NCBI GenBank assembly: GCA_945931735.1
Contig: CAMEPN010000032.1
Coordinates: forward strand, 1-9,739
Direction: 5' to 3'
DNA: 9,739 nt
DNA from: an uncultured Clostridia bacterium
Lineage (GTDB): Bacteria > Bacillota > Clostridia > Oscillospirales > Ruminococcaceae
Shown here: positions 1-6,027 of the stretch, one piece after another
Numbering within the stretch: the stretch's first letter is position 1
Layout of the letters: every line of letters starts with the position of its first letter
Program-made: the position numbers and the translations under genes
Notes under the pieces: model-generated
Seen by the model: the letters and a program-made list of their open reading frames with translations, nothing else
Told to the model about the DNA's origin: nothing
Database searches by the model: none

Positions 1-42
1 ACTTTGGTTGGCGCTCAATTTGTTGGCGCGCAGCGCAAGTGA
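1..42 (+). CDS. Possible 3' tail of an upstream gene (partial)
   Basis: Frame 1 reads TLVGAQFVGAQRK and then TGA at 40-42. The only support is position: a strong rho-independent terminator on the same strand starts 40 bases further on, so some + strand transcript must end here. The two other forward frames stay open through the terminator hairpin, which makes them poorer candidates. Thirteen codons are too few to suggest a family, so no function is assigned. The upstream gene could equally end before the window. Confidence 0.25.
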   Translation, partial: TLVGAQFVGAQRK

Positions 43-81
43 AAGGTTGGGGTGCCCATACAATGAAAGGAAATGCAAAGC

Positions 82-113
82 AAACGCGCTCCGAATTAAC
101 GGAGCGCGTTTTT
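82..113 (+). terminator. Rho-independent terminator
   Basis: A perfect 12-bp stem, AAACGCGCTCCG (82-93) against CGGAGCGCGTTT (100-111), closes a six-base AATTAA loop and ends in a T run at 109-113. It presumably ends transcription of the gene left of the window. The A-rich 5' arm gives it some bidirectional potential. Confidence 0.85.
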
Positions 114-259
114 GCAAAGAGCGCGGCGATGTCCTGGGTGAAAAGTCATATCAGTCAAAGCGCGTGGCCCCCTTTCCGCGCCCGTTTTGGAAAACGACTA
201 TATGACCCGCGGATGCGCGATATACCCGAGGTGGGACTGGCGCTCACTTTTAGGAAAAG

Positions 260-460
260 GAAGAGGGAGAGAGGAAGGGGGTGTGGGGGCGAATTTTTTC
301 GGTTTCGCGAAGCGAAATCGCGGACGTTGTCCGCGAAGAAAAAATTTGAGCGTTTGCGGCGGAAGCGTCACGTAGTGACGCGTGTTCAAGCCGCAATTGC
401 ACGTAGGGAGAGGGGAGAACTACGTTCTCCTCTCTCCCGAAGGGTTTCCCCCACTCTCCG
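260..460. repeat. Dense cluster of nested inverted repeats (structured element)
   Basis: Six pairings are visible. An outer stem, 290-300 with 338-348, encloses two hairpins: TTTCGC-GAA-GCGAAA (303-317) and CGCGGAC-GTT-GTCCGCG (319-335). A second outer stem, 355-360 with 390-395, encloses GCGTCAC-GTA-GTGACGC (365-381). A 15-bp arm with one G-T pair, 406-420 with 424-438, has a TAC loop. The purine-rich left flank can also pair over long range with the pyrimidine-rich right flank: 265-275 with 428-438, and 283-289 with 448-454. The tri-nucleotide loops and near-perfect stems fit either a folded RNA or a palindromic repeat/MITE-like element. No transposase or promoter is seen nearby. The strand of any transcript is unknown. 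Confidence 0.6.
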
Positions 461-496
461 TGTGACAACACAACAAATTCAAATTAACAAATAAAA

Positions 497-547
497 GCGG
501 TTCAAGGCACCGCCTTAATTTCAAATGCCCGACGGTGCCAAACCGTC
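497..547. repeat. Two mutually exclusive hairpin arrangements
   Basis: GCGGT (497-501) can pair with ACCGC (509-513), and GACGGT (531-536) with ACCGTC (542-547). Alternatively GGCACCG (506-512) can pair with CGGTGCC (533-539), which breaks both small hairpins. The geometry resembles a switching leader, but it lies upstream of the cadC promoter. It could act in a transcript from further left, or simply be part of the repeat-rich spacer. Confidence 0.4.
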
Positions 548-577
548 AATTTTGCAATAAAAAAATCAAATTCCCTA

Positions 578-606
578 TTGACAAATGAGGGGAAAGGGTG
601 TATAAT
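578..606 (+). promoter_or_regulatory. Sigma-A promoter of the cad operon
   Basis: A consensus -35 TTGACA (578-583) and a consensus -10 TATAAT (601-606) are separated by exactly 17 bases. Transcription should start near 613, inside or just before the palindromic operator, leaving a leader of about 55 nt before the cadC start. A promoter this strong needs repression, which fits an autoregulated ArsR-family operon. Confidence 0.9.
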
Positions 607-617
607 ACAATCAAACA

Positions 618-646
618 AATGAACAATTGTTCAAATGATAATTTGA
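618..646 (+). promoter_or_regulatory. ArsR/SmtB-type operator
   Basis: A perfect 14-bp palindrome, TGAACAATTGTTCA (620-633), matches the TGAACA-NN-TGTTCA form known for CadC, CzrA and SmtB operators. A second, imperfectly spaced dyad, TCAAAT-GATA-ATTTGA (631-646), overlaps its right end by three bases. Both lie just downstream of the -10, covering the expected start site. Bound repressor would therefore block RNA polymerase. Two overlapping dyads suggest more than one repressor dimer may bind. Confidence 0.85.
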
Positions 647-667
647 ACACAGGAAAACGGAGCGAAA

Positions 668-1024
668 ATGATAAACGATATACCACATTGCGACTTTATG
701 TGCGCCCACCCCGATACTATCGGAAGAATATCCTCCCTGATGCCCGAGGACGACAGCCTTATCGACCTTGCGGAGCTGTTCAAGGTTTTCGGGGATTCTA
801 CCAGGATAAAGATACTCAGCGCGCTGAGCGCGGGAGAGCTTTGCGTGTGCGATTTGTCGACGGTGGTCGGAATGACCTCCTCCGCCGTGTCGCACCAGCT
901 TAAAATACTCAAAAATGCACGGCTCGTCAATTTCCGCAGAGAGGGAAAAACGGTTTTCTATTCCCTAGCGGACGACCATGTAAATACAATACTCCGGCAG
1001 GGTCTGGAGCATATTTCCGAATAG
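668..1024 (+). CDS. cadC: CadC-type ArsR/SmtB metal-sensing repressor
   Basis: A 118-residue winged-helix repressor of the ArsR/SmtB family that should leave its operator when it binds Cd(II), Pb(II) or Zn(II). The helix-turn-helix covers about residues 57-82 (ELCVCDL, then SSAVSHQLKIL), followed by a wing at about 86-100. Both classic metal sites are visible. Cys8, Cys12, Cys59 and Cys61 match the thiol site of CadC from plasmid pI258 (C7, C11, C58, C60) with a constant offset of one. Asp102, His104, His115 and Glu118 match the alpha-5 site of SmtB/CadC in identity and spacing. ATG 668 follows an AGGAAAACGGAG ribosome site. It is the first gene of a four-gene unit with its own palindromic operator, so autoregulation is expected. 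The family call is firm; the exact metal preference is inferred. Confidence 0.93.
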   Translation: MINDIPHCDFMCAHPDTIGRISSLMPEDDSLIDLAELFKVFGDSTRIKILSALSAGELCVCDLSTVVGMTSSAVSHQLKILKNARLVNFRREGKTVFYSLADDHVNTILRQGLEHISE

Positions 1025-1037
1025 GAGGCTGATTTTT

Positions 1038-1652
1038 ATGAAATTTTTTGACATGAAATTCTGGGACAGAACGGCTGACCTCTACGACGCCTTTCAGGCG
1101 GTAAACCGAGAGGTCTATAAGGAAATGACCGCAACCGTCGAGCGGCTGGTTCCCCGCGGGGCAAAGGTGCTCGACTGCGCGGCGGGAACGGGCGAGCTTT
1201 CCCTCGCGGCGGCAAAAAAGGCGGACAGCGTGCTCTGCACCGACCTTTCCGAGAAAATGCTCGCAAACGCTCGAAGAAAAGCCGCGTCGCGCGGGATACA
1301 GAACATCGGATTTGAAGTGCGCAACCTCTTTCACCTCGAGGACGAGGACGGAACCTACGACGTAGTTATCGCGGGCAATGTGCTCCATTTGCTGACCGAT
1401 CCGCAGGCGGCGGTGCGCGAGCTGTACCGCGTTACCAAGCCCGGCGGAAAGCTCCTTCTCCCGACGTTCACTCCCCTTTCAAAAGATTCATCCTTAATAA
1501 AAATATACGAACGCATAGGCTGCTCCCCCGAGCACTGGTACACTCCGCAGGAATACAAGGATATACTCTGCGAAACAGGATATGATGTCAAGGCGAAGCT
1601 TATCCGCGGCGCTGTCCCCTGCACTTTCGCGGTAATAAAAAAGCCGCTTTGA
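1038..1652 (+). CDS. Class I SAM-dependent methyltransferase in the cad operon
   Basis: A 204-residue Rossmann-fold methyltransferase of the UbiE/methyltransferase-11 type, probably cytosolic. Motif I is VLDCAAGTGELS (residues 44-55). Asp69 in CTDLSEKML would hold the SAM ribose, motif II is around YDVVIAGNVLHLL (107-119), and the post-II LYRVTKPGGKLLL lies at 129-141. The start at 1038 follows an AGGAGG that overlaps the cadC stop codon, implying translational coupling. The substrate cannot be read from the sequence. It lacks the length (usually 250 or more residues) and motif context of ArsM arsenite methyltransferases, although it has several cysteines (47, 67 and three near the C-terminus). 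Small-molecule or lipid methylation are both possible. Its place between sensor and efflux pump implies metal-induced expression. Family call is firm, role unknown. Confidence 0.88.
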   Translation: MKFFDMKFWDRTADLYDAFQAVNREVYKEMTATVERLVPRGAKVLDCAAGTGELSLAAAKKADSVLCTDLSEKMLANARRKAASRGIQNIGFEVRNLFHLEDEDGTYDVVIAGNVLHLLTDPQAAVRELYRVTKPGGKLLLPTFTPLSKDSSLIKIYERIGCSPEHWYTPQEYKDILCETGYDVKAKLIRGAVPCTFAVIKKPL

Positions 1653-1689
1653 GAAAGAATAATTACCCGAAAAGAAAGGAAATACACCC

Positions 1690-1911
1690 ATGAAAAAGAC
1701 ATTCAAGCTCCAAGACCTCGACTGCGCGAACTGCGCCGCAAAAATGGAAGCGGCAATAAAGAAGCTCGACGGAGTTAAGTCCGCGACCGTAAGCTTCATG
1801 ACCCAGAAAATGACGATCGAAGCGGACGACGCCGAGTTCGACGCGATAGTAAAGCGCGCTGCTGAGTGCATTAAAAAGGTAGAGCCGGACTGCACGGTAA
1901 TTCTGAAGTAA
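1690..1911 (+). CDS. Free-standing HMA heavy-metal-binding protein
   Basis: A 73-residue protein that is nearly a bare heavy-metal-associated (HMA) domain with the beta-alpha-beta-beta-alpha-beta pattern. The metal loop is DLDCANCA, with Cys12 and Cys15 as ligands. The Asp just before the CxxC is typical of N-terminal domains of Zn/Cd/Pb ATPases rather than of copper chaperones (usually MxCxxC). Two further cysteines, Cys60 and Cys68, lie near the C-terminus and might add ligands. An AGAAAGGA ribosome site sits nine bases upstream. Only 15 bases separate its stop from the ATPase start, and that ATPase lacks this domain, so it is probably the detached N-terminal domain working in trans as metal chaperone or regulator. 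It could instead buffer cytosolic metal. Confidence 0.88.
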   Translation: MKKTFKLQDLDCANCAAKMEAAIKKLDGVKSATVSFMTQKMTIEADDAEFDAIVKRAAECIKKVEPDCTVILK

Positions 1912-1926
1912 ATAAGAGGTGGAGAA

Positions 1927-3810
1927 ATGAGCAGAAAACAAAGGAAGATGCTTTGCCGTATCATTGTTGCCGCAGTGGTATGGGCGGCAGGGTTCCTGCT
2001 CAAACATATATTCAATACCGAGGAGCGTTTTGGAACCGAGGGGATAATTCTGCTCGTGATATTCACGGCGTCATATCTTATCATCGGCTGGGATATCCTT
2101 TGGAAAGCGATACGGAACATTGCGCACGGGCAGGTTTTCGACGAGAATTTCCTTATGGCGATTGCGAGTATCGGCGCAATGATAGTCGGCGAGTACGACG
2201 AGGGCTGCGCGGTAATTTTATTGTATCAAATCGGCGAGCTGTTCCAGTCGGTCGCTGTCGGAAGATCGCGCAAGTCTATCAGCGACATGATGGACATTAA
2301 CCCCGAATACGCGAACCTTGAGGTTGAGGGCGAGGCAGTCCGCACCGACCCGAACGAGGTCGCCGCGGGAGATATCATTGTAATAAAGCCGGGCGAGCGC
2401 ATTCCCCTTGACGGCGAAATAATATCCGGCTCGAGCGCGCTCAACACCGCCGCATTGACGGGCGAAAGCGCGCTGCGCGACGTGACCGTCGGGGACGAGG
2501 TAATAAGCGGATGTATCAACACAGACGGGCTTCTGCGCGTTAAGGTAAGCCGCCCGTATTCCGACTCGACCGTTGCGAAAATCCTCGAGCTTGTCGAAAA
2601 TTCAAGCGAAAACAAGGCGAAAACCGAGAATTTCATAACCCGTTTTGCGAGAGTTTACACCCCTGTCGTAGTTATCGGCGCAGTCCTGCTTGCGGTAGTT
2701 CCTCCGCTTTTCACAGGCGACTGGGCGGCGTGGATATATAAGGCGCTTACGTTCCTTGTTGTGAGCTGCCCCTGCGCGCTGGTCATTTCGGTTCCGCTGT
2801 CCTATTTCGGCGGCATCGGCGGCGCGTCGAAATGCGGTATCATGGTAAAGGGTGCGAACTACCTCGAGGCTCTCTCCAATGCGCAGACCTACGTTTTCGA
2901 CAAAACGGGAACGCTCACCAAAGGCAGCTTTTCGGTGTCGGAGATACACCCCGCGAACGGCGTGACCGAAAGCGCGCTGCTTGAAATGTGCGCAGGCGCG
3001 GAGAGCGGCTCCAACCACCCGATCGCGCTGTCAATAGTTGACGCGGCGAAACAGCGCGGCATTGTCCCCGCGGCGGAGAATGCGCGTGAAATTGCGGGCT
3101 TCGGCGTGACTGCGGAGGTGGGCGGAAAAGAGGTTTCCGTCGGGAATATCCGCTTTATGAGGAAACTGGGCGCGGAATGCGCCGAAGCCGAAAGCACCGG
3201 CACGGTCGTACACTGCGCGGCTGACGGCGGATATGCGGGATATATCGTTATCTCGGACGAAATAAAGGACGGCGCGAAGTCTGCAATTGCGGGGCTGAAA
3301 AAGCTCGGCGCGGCAAAGACGGTAATGCTGACGGGCGACAGAAAGGCGACGGGCGAGGCAGTCGCTGCGGCGGTGGGGATAGACGAGTGTCACACCGAGC
3401 TTCTCCCCGACGGCAAGGTCGCGCTCGTGGAGAAGCTGTATTCCGAGAAGCCCGAAAAGAGCACGCTTGTTTTTGTCGGGGACGGCATGAACGACGCGCC
3501 CGCGCTTGCGAGGGCTGATGTCGGGATAGCAATGGGCGCGCTGGGAAGCGGCGCGGCTATCGAAGCGGCGGATATCGTGCTGATGAACGACAATATAGAA
3601 AATCTCCCCGCGGCGGTGAAGATAGCAAGGAAAACTCACGCTATCGTCATGCAGAATATCATTTTTGCGATAACTGTAAAGGTGCTGATAATGGCGCTCA
3701 CTACTGTTGGCATAGGAAATATGTGGGCGGCGGTGTTTGCCGACGTCGGCGTGGCGATAATCGCTATATTGAACGCCATGAGGGCAATGCGAATAAAGCG
3801 CGCACAATAA
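1927..3810 (+). CDS. cadA: Cd/Zn/Pb-exporting P1B-type ATPase
   Basis: A 627-residue P-type ATPase of the inner membrane that couples ATP hydrolysis to export of divalent soft metals. Visible in order: N-terminal membrane helices (about 10-100), actuator TGES (178-181), the helix-borne CPC metal site (281-283), phosphorylation motif DKTGT with Asp325, the nucleotide-binding SNHP (362-365, equivalent of the P1B HP motif), the hinge GDGMNDAP (518-525), and two last helices carrying Lys585 and Asp606. The CPC plus late-helix Lys and Asp are the signature of the P1B-2 (ZntA/CadA) group. Usual CadA proteins are about 700 or more residues because of an N-terminal HMA domain. That domain is absent here and encoded by the preceding gene. 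The start at 1927 follows GAGGTGGAG. Last gene of the operon, closed by a terminator. Confidence 0.95.
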   Translation: MSRKQRKMLCRIIVAAVVWAAGFLLKHIFNTEERFGTEGIILLVIFTASYLIIGWDILWKAIRNIAHGQVFDENFLMAIASIGAMIVGEYDEGCAVILLYQIGELFQSVAVGRSRKSISDMMDINPEYANLEVEGEAVRTDPNEVAAGDIIVIKPGERIPLDGEIISGSSALNTAALTGESALRDVTVGDEVISGCINTDGLLRVKVSRPYSDSTVAKILELVENSSENKAKTENFITRFARVYTPVVVIGAVLLAVVPPLFTGDWAAWIYKALTFLVVSCPCALVISVPLSYFGGIGGASKCGIMVKGANYLEALSNAQTYVFDKTGTLTKGSFSVSEIHPANGVTESALLEMCAGAESGSNHPIALSIVDAAKQRGIVPAAENAREIAGFGVTAEVGGKEVSVGNIRFMRKLGAECAEAESTGTVVHCAADGGYAGYIVISDEIKDGAKSAIAGLKKLGAAKTVMLTGDRKATGEAVAAAVGIDECHTELLPDGKVALVEKLYSEKPEKSTLVFVGDGMNDAPALARADVGIAMGALGSGAAIEAADIVLMNDNIENLPAAVKIARKTHAIVMQNIIFAITVKVLIMALTTVGIGNMWAAVFADVGVAIIAILNAMRAMRIKRAQ

Positions 3811-3817
3811 ATATAAG

Positions 3818-3848
3818 GCTCCCGCTTAAACGAGCGGGGGCTGTTTTT
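3818..3848 (+). terminator. Terminator of the cad operon
   Basis: The 9-bp stem GCTCCCGCT (3818-3826) pairs with AGCGGGGGC (3833-3841) with one G-T pair and a six-base loop. A run of five T follows at 3844-3848. It starts seven bases after the cadA stop. Confidence 0.85.
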
Positions 3849-3900
3849 GTGAGATGTGATAAATTTATTAAAAAAAATTAAAAAAATTTTCCGAAAACAC

Positions 3901-3927
3901 TAAAGTTCAGAAAATTTTGGCCGATAT
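3901..3927 (+). promoter_or_regulatory. Sigma-28 (SigD/FliA) promoter of flagellin
   Basis: TAAA (3901-3904), a 15-base spacer and GCCGATAT (3920-3927) match the sigma-28 consensus exactly. This ties the flagellin to late-class flagellar gene control, where sigma-28 is freed after hook completion by loss of the anti-sigma factor FlgM. Start of transcription is expected near 3934. Confidence 0.92.
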
Positions 3928-3933
3928 AATAGA

Positions 3934-4074
3934 TGTGACGGCTGAAAAGCCCATGGGAATTGAATAAAATCTTTTCCCCGTTTCTTTAGTGCACACAAAG
4001 GAACAAAACCATTTAACTCAAAGCCCCCAGGAATGATTCCGAAGCGGGGCGACAAATTCAAGGAGGATATTACT
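3934..4074 (+). promoter_or_regulatory. Flagellin mRNA leader with GGA motifs and RBS hairpin
   Basis: The predicted untranslated leader is about 140 nt. GGA motifs occur at 3956, 4000, 4030, 4062 and 4065, the last two inside the ribosome site AAGGAGG (4060-4066). A hairpin just upstream pairs GCCCC (4023-4027) with GGGGC (4046-4050), with an inner GGAA/TTCC stem (4030-4033, 4037-4040), so one GGA is in the hairpin. In Bacillus, CsrA represses hag by binding GGA sites over its RBS and FliW relieves this. A similar control here is an inference; neither gene is in the window. Confidence 0.5.
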
Positions 4075-5817
4075 ATGGGAATGGTAGTACAGCACAACTT
4101 AAACGCGATGTCCGCGTACAACAAGCTCAACGCTAACGTAACAGGTCTGAAGAAGTCTTCTGAAAAGCTTTCTTCCGGTTACAGAATCAACCGCGCAGGC
4201 GACGACGCAGCAGGTCTGGCTATTTCCGAGAAGATGAGATCTCAGATCCGTGGTCTGAACCAGGCAGTTCGCAACTCTCAGGATGGTATCAACATGATCC
4301 AGACATTCGAGGGTGCTGCTAACGAAACTCACTCCATTCTGCAGAGAATGAAGGAGCTGGCTACAGAGTCCGCTAACGGTACATACGACAACTCTACAGA
4401 CCGTGCTGCTATCCAGCTCGAGTTCGATCAGCTGAACGACGAACTGAACCAGATCGCTGATACCGACTTCAACGGTACAATGGCTCTGAACGGCGGTCAG
4501 ATGGCTGACGGCACAAAGGTTGACGGTTCTGGTATCGTTAACTACACAACTGCTACCCGTGAGGCACAGCAGCTTGGTACCGCTGGCGGCTTTGTAAAGG
4601 CTGTTGACGCAGCTGCATATGTTGGTTCAAACAAGGAAACCGTAACTTTCACAGCAGAAGTTGACTCTGACGGTAAGGTAACTTGGAATGCTAGCGAAGG
4701 TGCATTAGGTACTGTTACACAGTCTACCGCAACTGATAAGAACGGTGGTTTCTCTTATGACGGCGCTGTTGTTGTTGTTGATACCGATAAGGTTGTTGCA
4801 GGCGATACAATCACAATCGACTTTGACAAGACTTCCGCAGCTTCCGGCGTAAAGCCCGGCGAGGTTGGTATGAATGTCGATGTTGGCAAGACCGGCGGTG
4901 ACACTAATACCGGTACAACAACAACAAATGCAACCATTTCTCTTGCTGATGGTGTAGCTATCACTTCTCAGGAAATCGCTGACGCATACAACGCTCTGAA
5001 CGGACTGACAATCGCTGAAGTATATGCTAAGGATGGTACATCTGCAACAAGCACAAAGGTTAATGGTGTTGCTATTCCTACATCCAATACTAACACTATT
5101 GGCAAGGTCGGTGAAGGCACCCTTGAAATTGATAAGGATATGAAGATTTACTTCAAGGACAAGGCTGGCACATCTTATCAGTTAGGTCAGGTTACTGCTT
5201 CTGCAATGGCTAACAAGGCTGTATCTGCTGGTACAGTTACAACCACCGTAAACGTTGGTCAGGCTACATTTACACCTGCTAACGACAAGGCTGTTGCTCT
5301 CGTTGAGCCGGACAGCAAGGTTTCTCAGTCCAACTCCTACAATAAGTCTACTGCAATCATGACTTACACCGATAACATCACTCTCCAGACCGGTGCAAGA
5401 ACCAAGGATTCCGTAAACTTCACATTCAACTACAATCAGGACGGCACAGCTGATATGGGCGAGCTTAAGGCTAACCTTAACCTGTCCGCTCGTGCTGACG
5501 GTCTGAACACAGAGAATCTGTCCCTTGCTACTCAGGACGATGCTAACTACGCTATCGACCAGATCGACAAGGCTATCAACAAGACCTCTATGGTTCGCGC
5601 TTCCTTCGGTTCTATCCAGAACAGACTGGAACACAAGATCGACAACCTGACTACAACTTCGACAAACCTGTCCGAAGCAGAGTCCGCAATCCGCGACACA
5701 GACATGGCTTCCGAGATGATGACTTACACCAAGTTCAACATTCTCCAGCAGGCAGCTCAGTCTATGCTCGCACAGGCAAATCAGCAGCCTCAGTCCGTTC
5801 TCCAGCTCCTCGGCTAA
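4075..5817 (+). CDS. fliC: Flagellin
   Basis: The filament subunit of the bacterial flagellum, exported by the flagellar type III system, 580 residues from this start. The N-terminal D0/D1 region (about 1-150) has MGMVVQHNLNAM and SSGYRINRAGDDAAGLAISE. The C-terminal D1/D0 region (about 480-580) ends in QSVLQLLG. Between lies a large Ser/Thr/Gly/Asp-rich variable region with no cysteine and no HExxH protease motif. A start 14 codons upstream at 4033 is possible but would place the codons across the leader hairpin and RBS. AAGGAGG eight bases before 4075, plus homology beginning there, decide the start. Codon use is strikingly different from neighbours (GCT, ACA, TCT, GGT rather than GCG, GGC, CTC), as expected for very high expression. 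Two stop codons in tandem end it. Residues Q90, R91, L95 and E116 match the TLR5 contact residues of Salmonella FliC. Confidence 0.97.
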   Translation: MGMVVQHNLNAMSAYNKLNANVTGLKKSSEKLSSGYRINRAGDDAAGLAISEKMRSQIRGLNQAVRNSQDGINMIQTFEGAANETHSILQRMKELATESANGTYDNSTDRAAIQLEFDQLNDELNQIADTDFNGTMALNGGQMADGTKVDGSGIVNYTTATREAQQLGTAGGFVKAVDAAAYVGSNKETVTFTAEVDSDGKVTWNASEGALGTVTQSTATDKNGGFSYDGAVVVVDTDKVVAGDTITIDFDKTSAASGVKPGEVGMNVDVGKTGGDTNTGTTTTNATISLADGVAITSQEIADAYNALNGLTIAEVYAKDGTSATSTKVNGVAIPTSNTNTIGKVGEGTLEIDKDMKIYFKDKAGTSYQLGQVTASAMANKAVSAGTVTTTVNVGQATFTPANDKAVALVEPDSKVSQSNSYNKSTAIMTYTDNITLQTGARTKDSVNFTFNYNQDGTADMGELKANLNLSARADGLNTENLSLATQDDANYAIDQIDKAINKTSMVRASFGSIQNRLEHKIDNLTTTSTNLSEAESAIRDTDMASEMMTYTKFNILQQAAQSMLAQANQQPQSVLQLLG

Positions 5818-5953
5818 TAGTATCGAAATTCCTGTCGGAATTTCAATCTTCACGTTTGCTTTTGCAAACGCGGCGAATGCGGCTCACTCGGTCGCAGACG
5901 CGGCTTGAGATAAGCTTGAAATCGGCGTAAATACTGATAAAAAGTGCACTTCG
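5818..5953 (+). other. Hairpin-rich 3' UTR of flagellin
   Basis: An 8-bp perfect hairpin with a TGTC loop, GAAATTCC (5825-5832) with GGAATTTC (5837-5844), begins eight bases after the flagellin stop. A second hairpin, CGTTTGC-TTTT-GCAAACG, follows at 5853-5870. Neither has a T tail, so neither is a terminator. They may protect the mRNA from 3' exonucleases. The rest to 5953 has no gene. Confidence 0.55.
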
Positions 5954-5983
5954 GCTCCCCGCAGCAATGCGGGGAGCTTTTTT
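5954..5983 (+). terminator. Flagellin terminator
   Basis: A perfect 9-bp stem, GCTCCCCGC (5954-5962) with GCGGGGAGC (5969-5977), six-base loop, then six T. It makes flagellin a single-gene transcript. Confidence 0.92.
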
Positions 5984-5992
5984 GTAAAACTA

Positions 5993-6021
5993 TTGACAAA
6001 ATATTTTTTGTGTGATATAAT
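5993..6021 (+). promoter_or_regulatory. Strong sigma-A promoter of a short transcript
   Basis: Consensus TTGACA (5993-5998), 17 bases, consensus TATAAT (6016-6021), with an AT-rich T-run spacer. Start is expected near 6028. A terminator lies about 45 bases further on, so the main product should be a very short RNA. Confidence 0.85.
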
Positions 6022-6027
6022 ATGAAT

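Larger units (their letters stand above)
114..577. other. Gene-free intergenic stretch
   Basis: About 460 bases lie between the upstream terminator and the cadC promoter with no believable gene. A 151-codon forward frame crosses it but also runs through the terminator hairpin, is arginine-rich and looks unlike its neighbours, so it is not called. Bases 114-240 show nothing recognisable. Bases 260-460 hold dense inverted repeats, and 497-547 hold two competing hairpins (separate entries). Bases 460-496 and 548-577 are AT-rich with no motif seen. Confidence 0.6.

Noticed and set aside
39..494. 151-codon arginine-rich forward reading frame
   Set aside because: It passes through the perfect terminator hairpin at 82-113 and all the inverted repeats at 260-438, has no good ribosome site and no family resemblance. 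It is best explained as a chance frame in a structured spacer.
1038..1652. Arsenite methyltransferase (ArsM) identity
   Set aside because: Too short, and the motif I context and cysteine arrangement do not match what is known of ArsM. Only a general class I methyltransferase call is supported.
3031..3807. 258-codon minus-strand frame inside cadA
   Set aside because: Antisense shadow of a clearly functional ATPase. No recognisable protein features or ribosome site.
4033..4074. Upstream in-frame start for flagellin
   Set aside because: The 14 extra codons would cover the leader hairpin and the AAGGAGG site. Flagellin homology begins at MGMVVQHNLN (4075).
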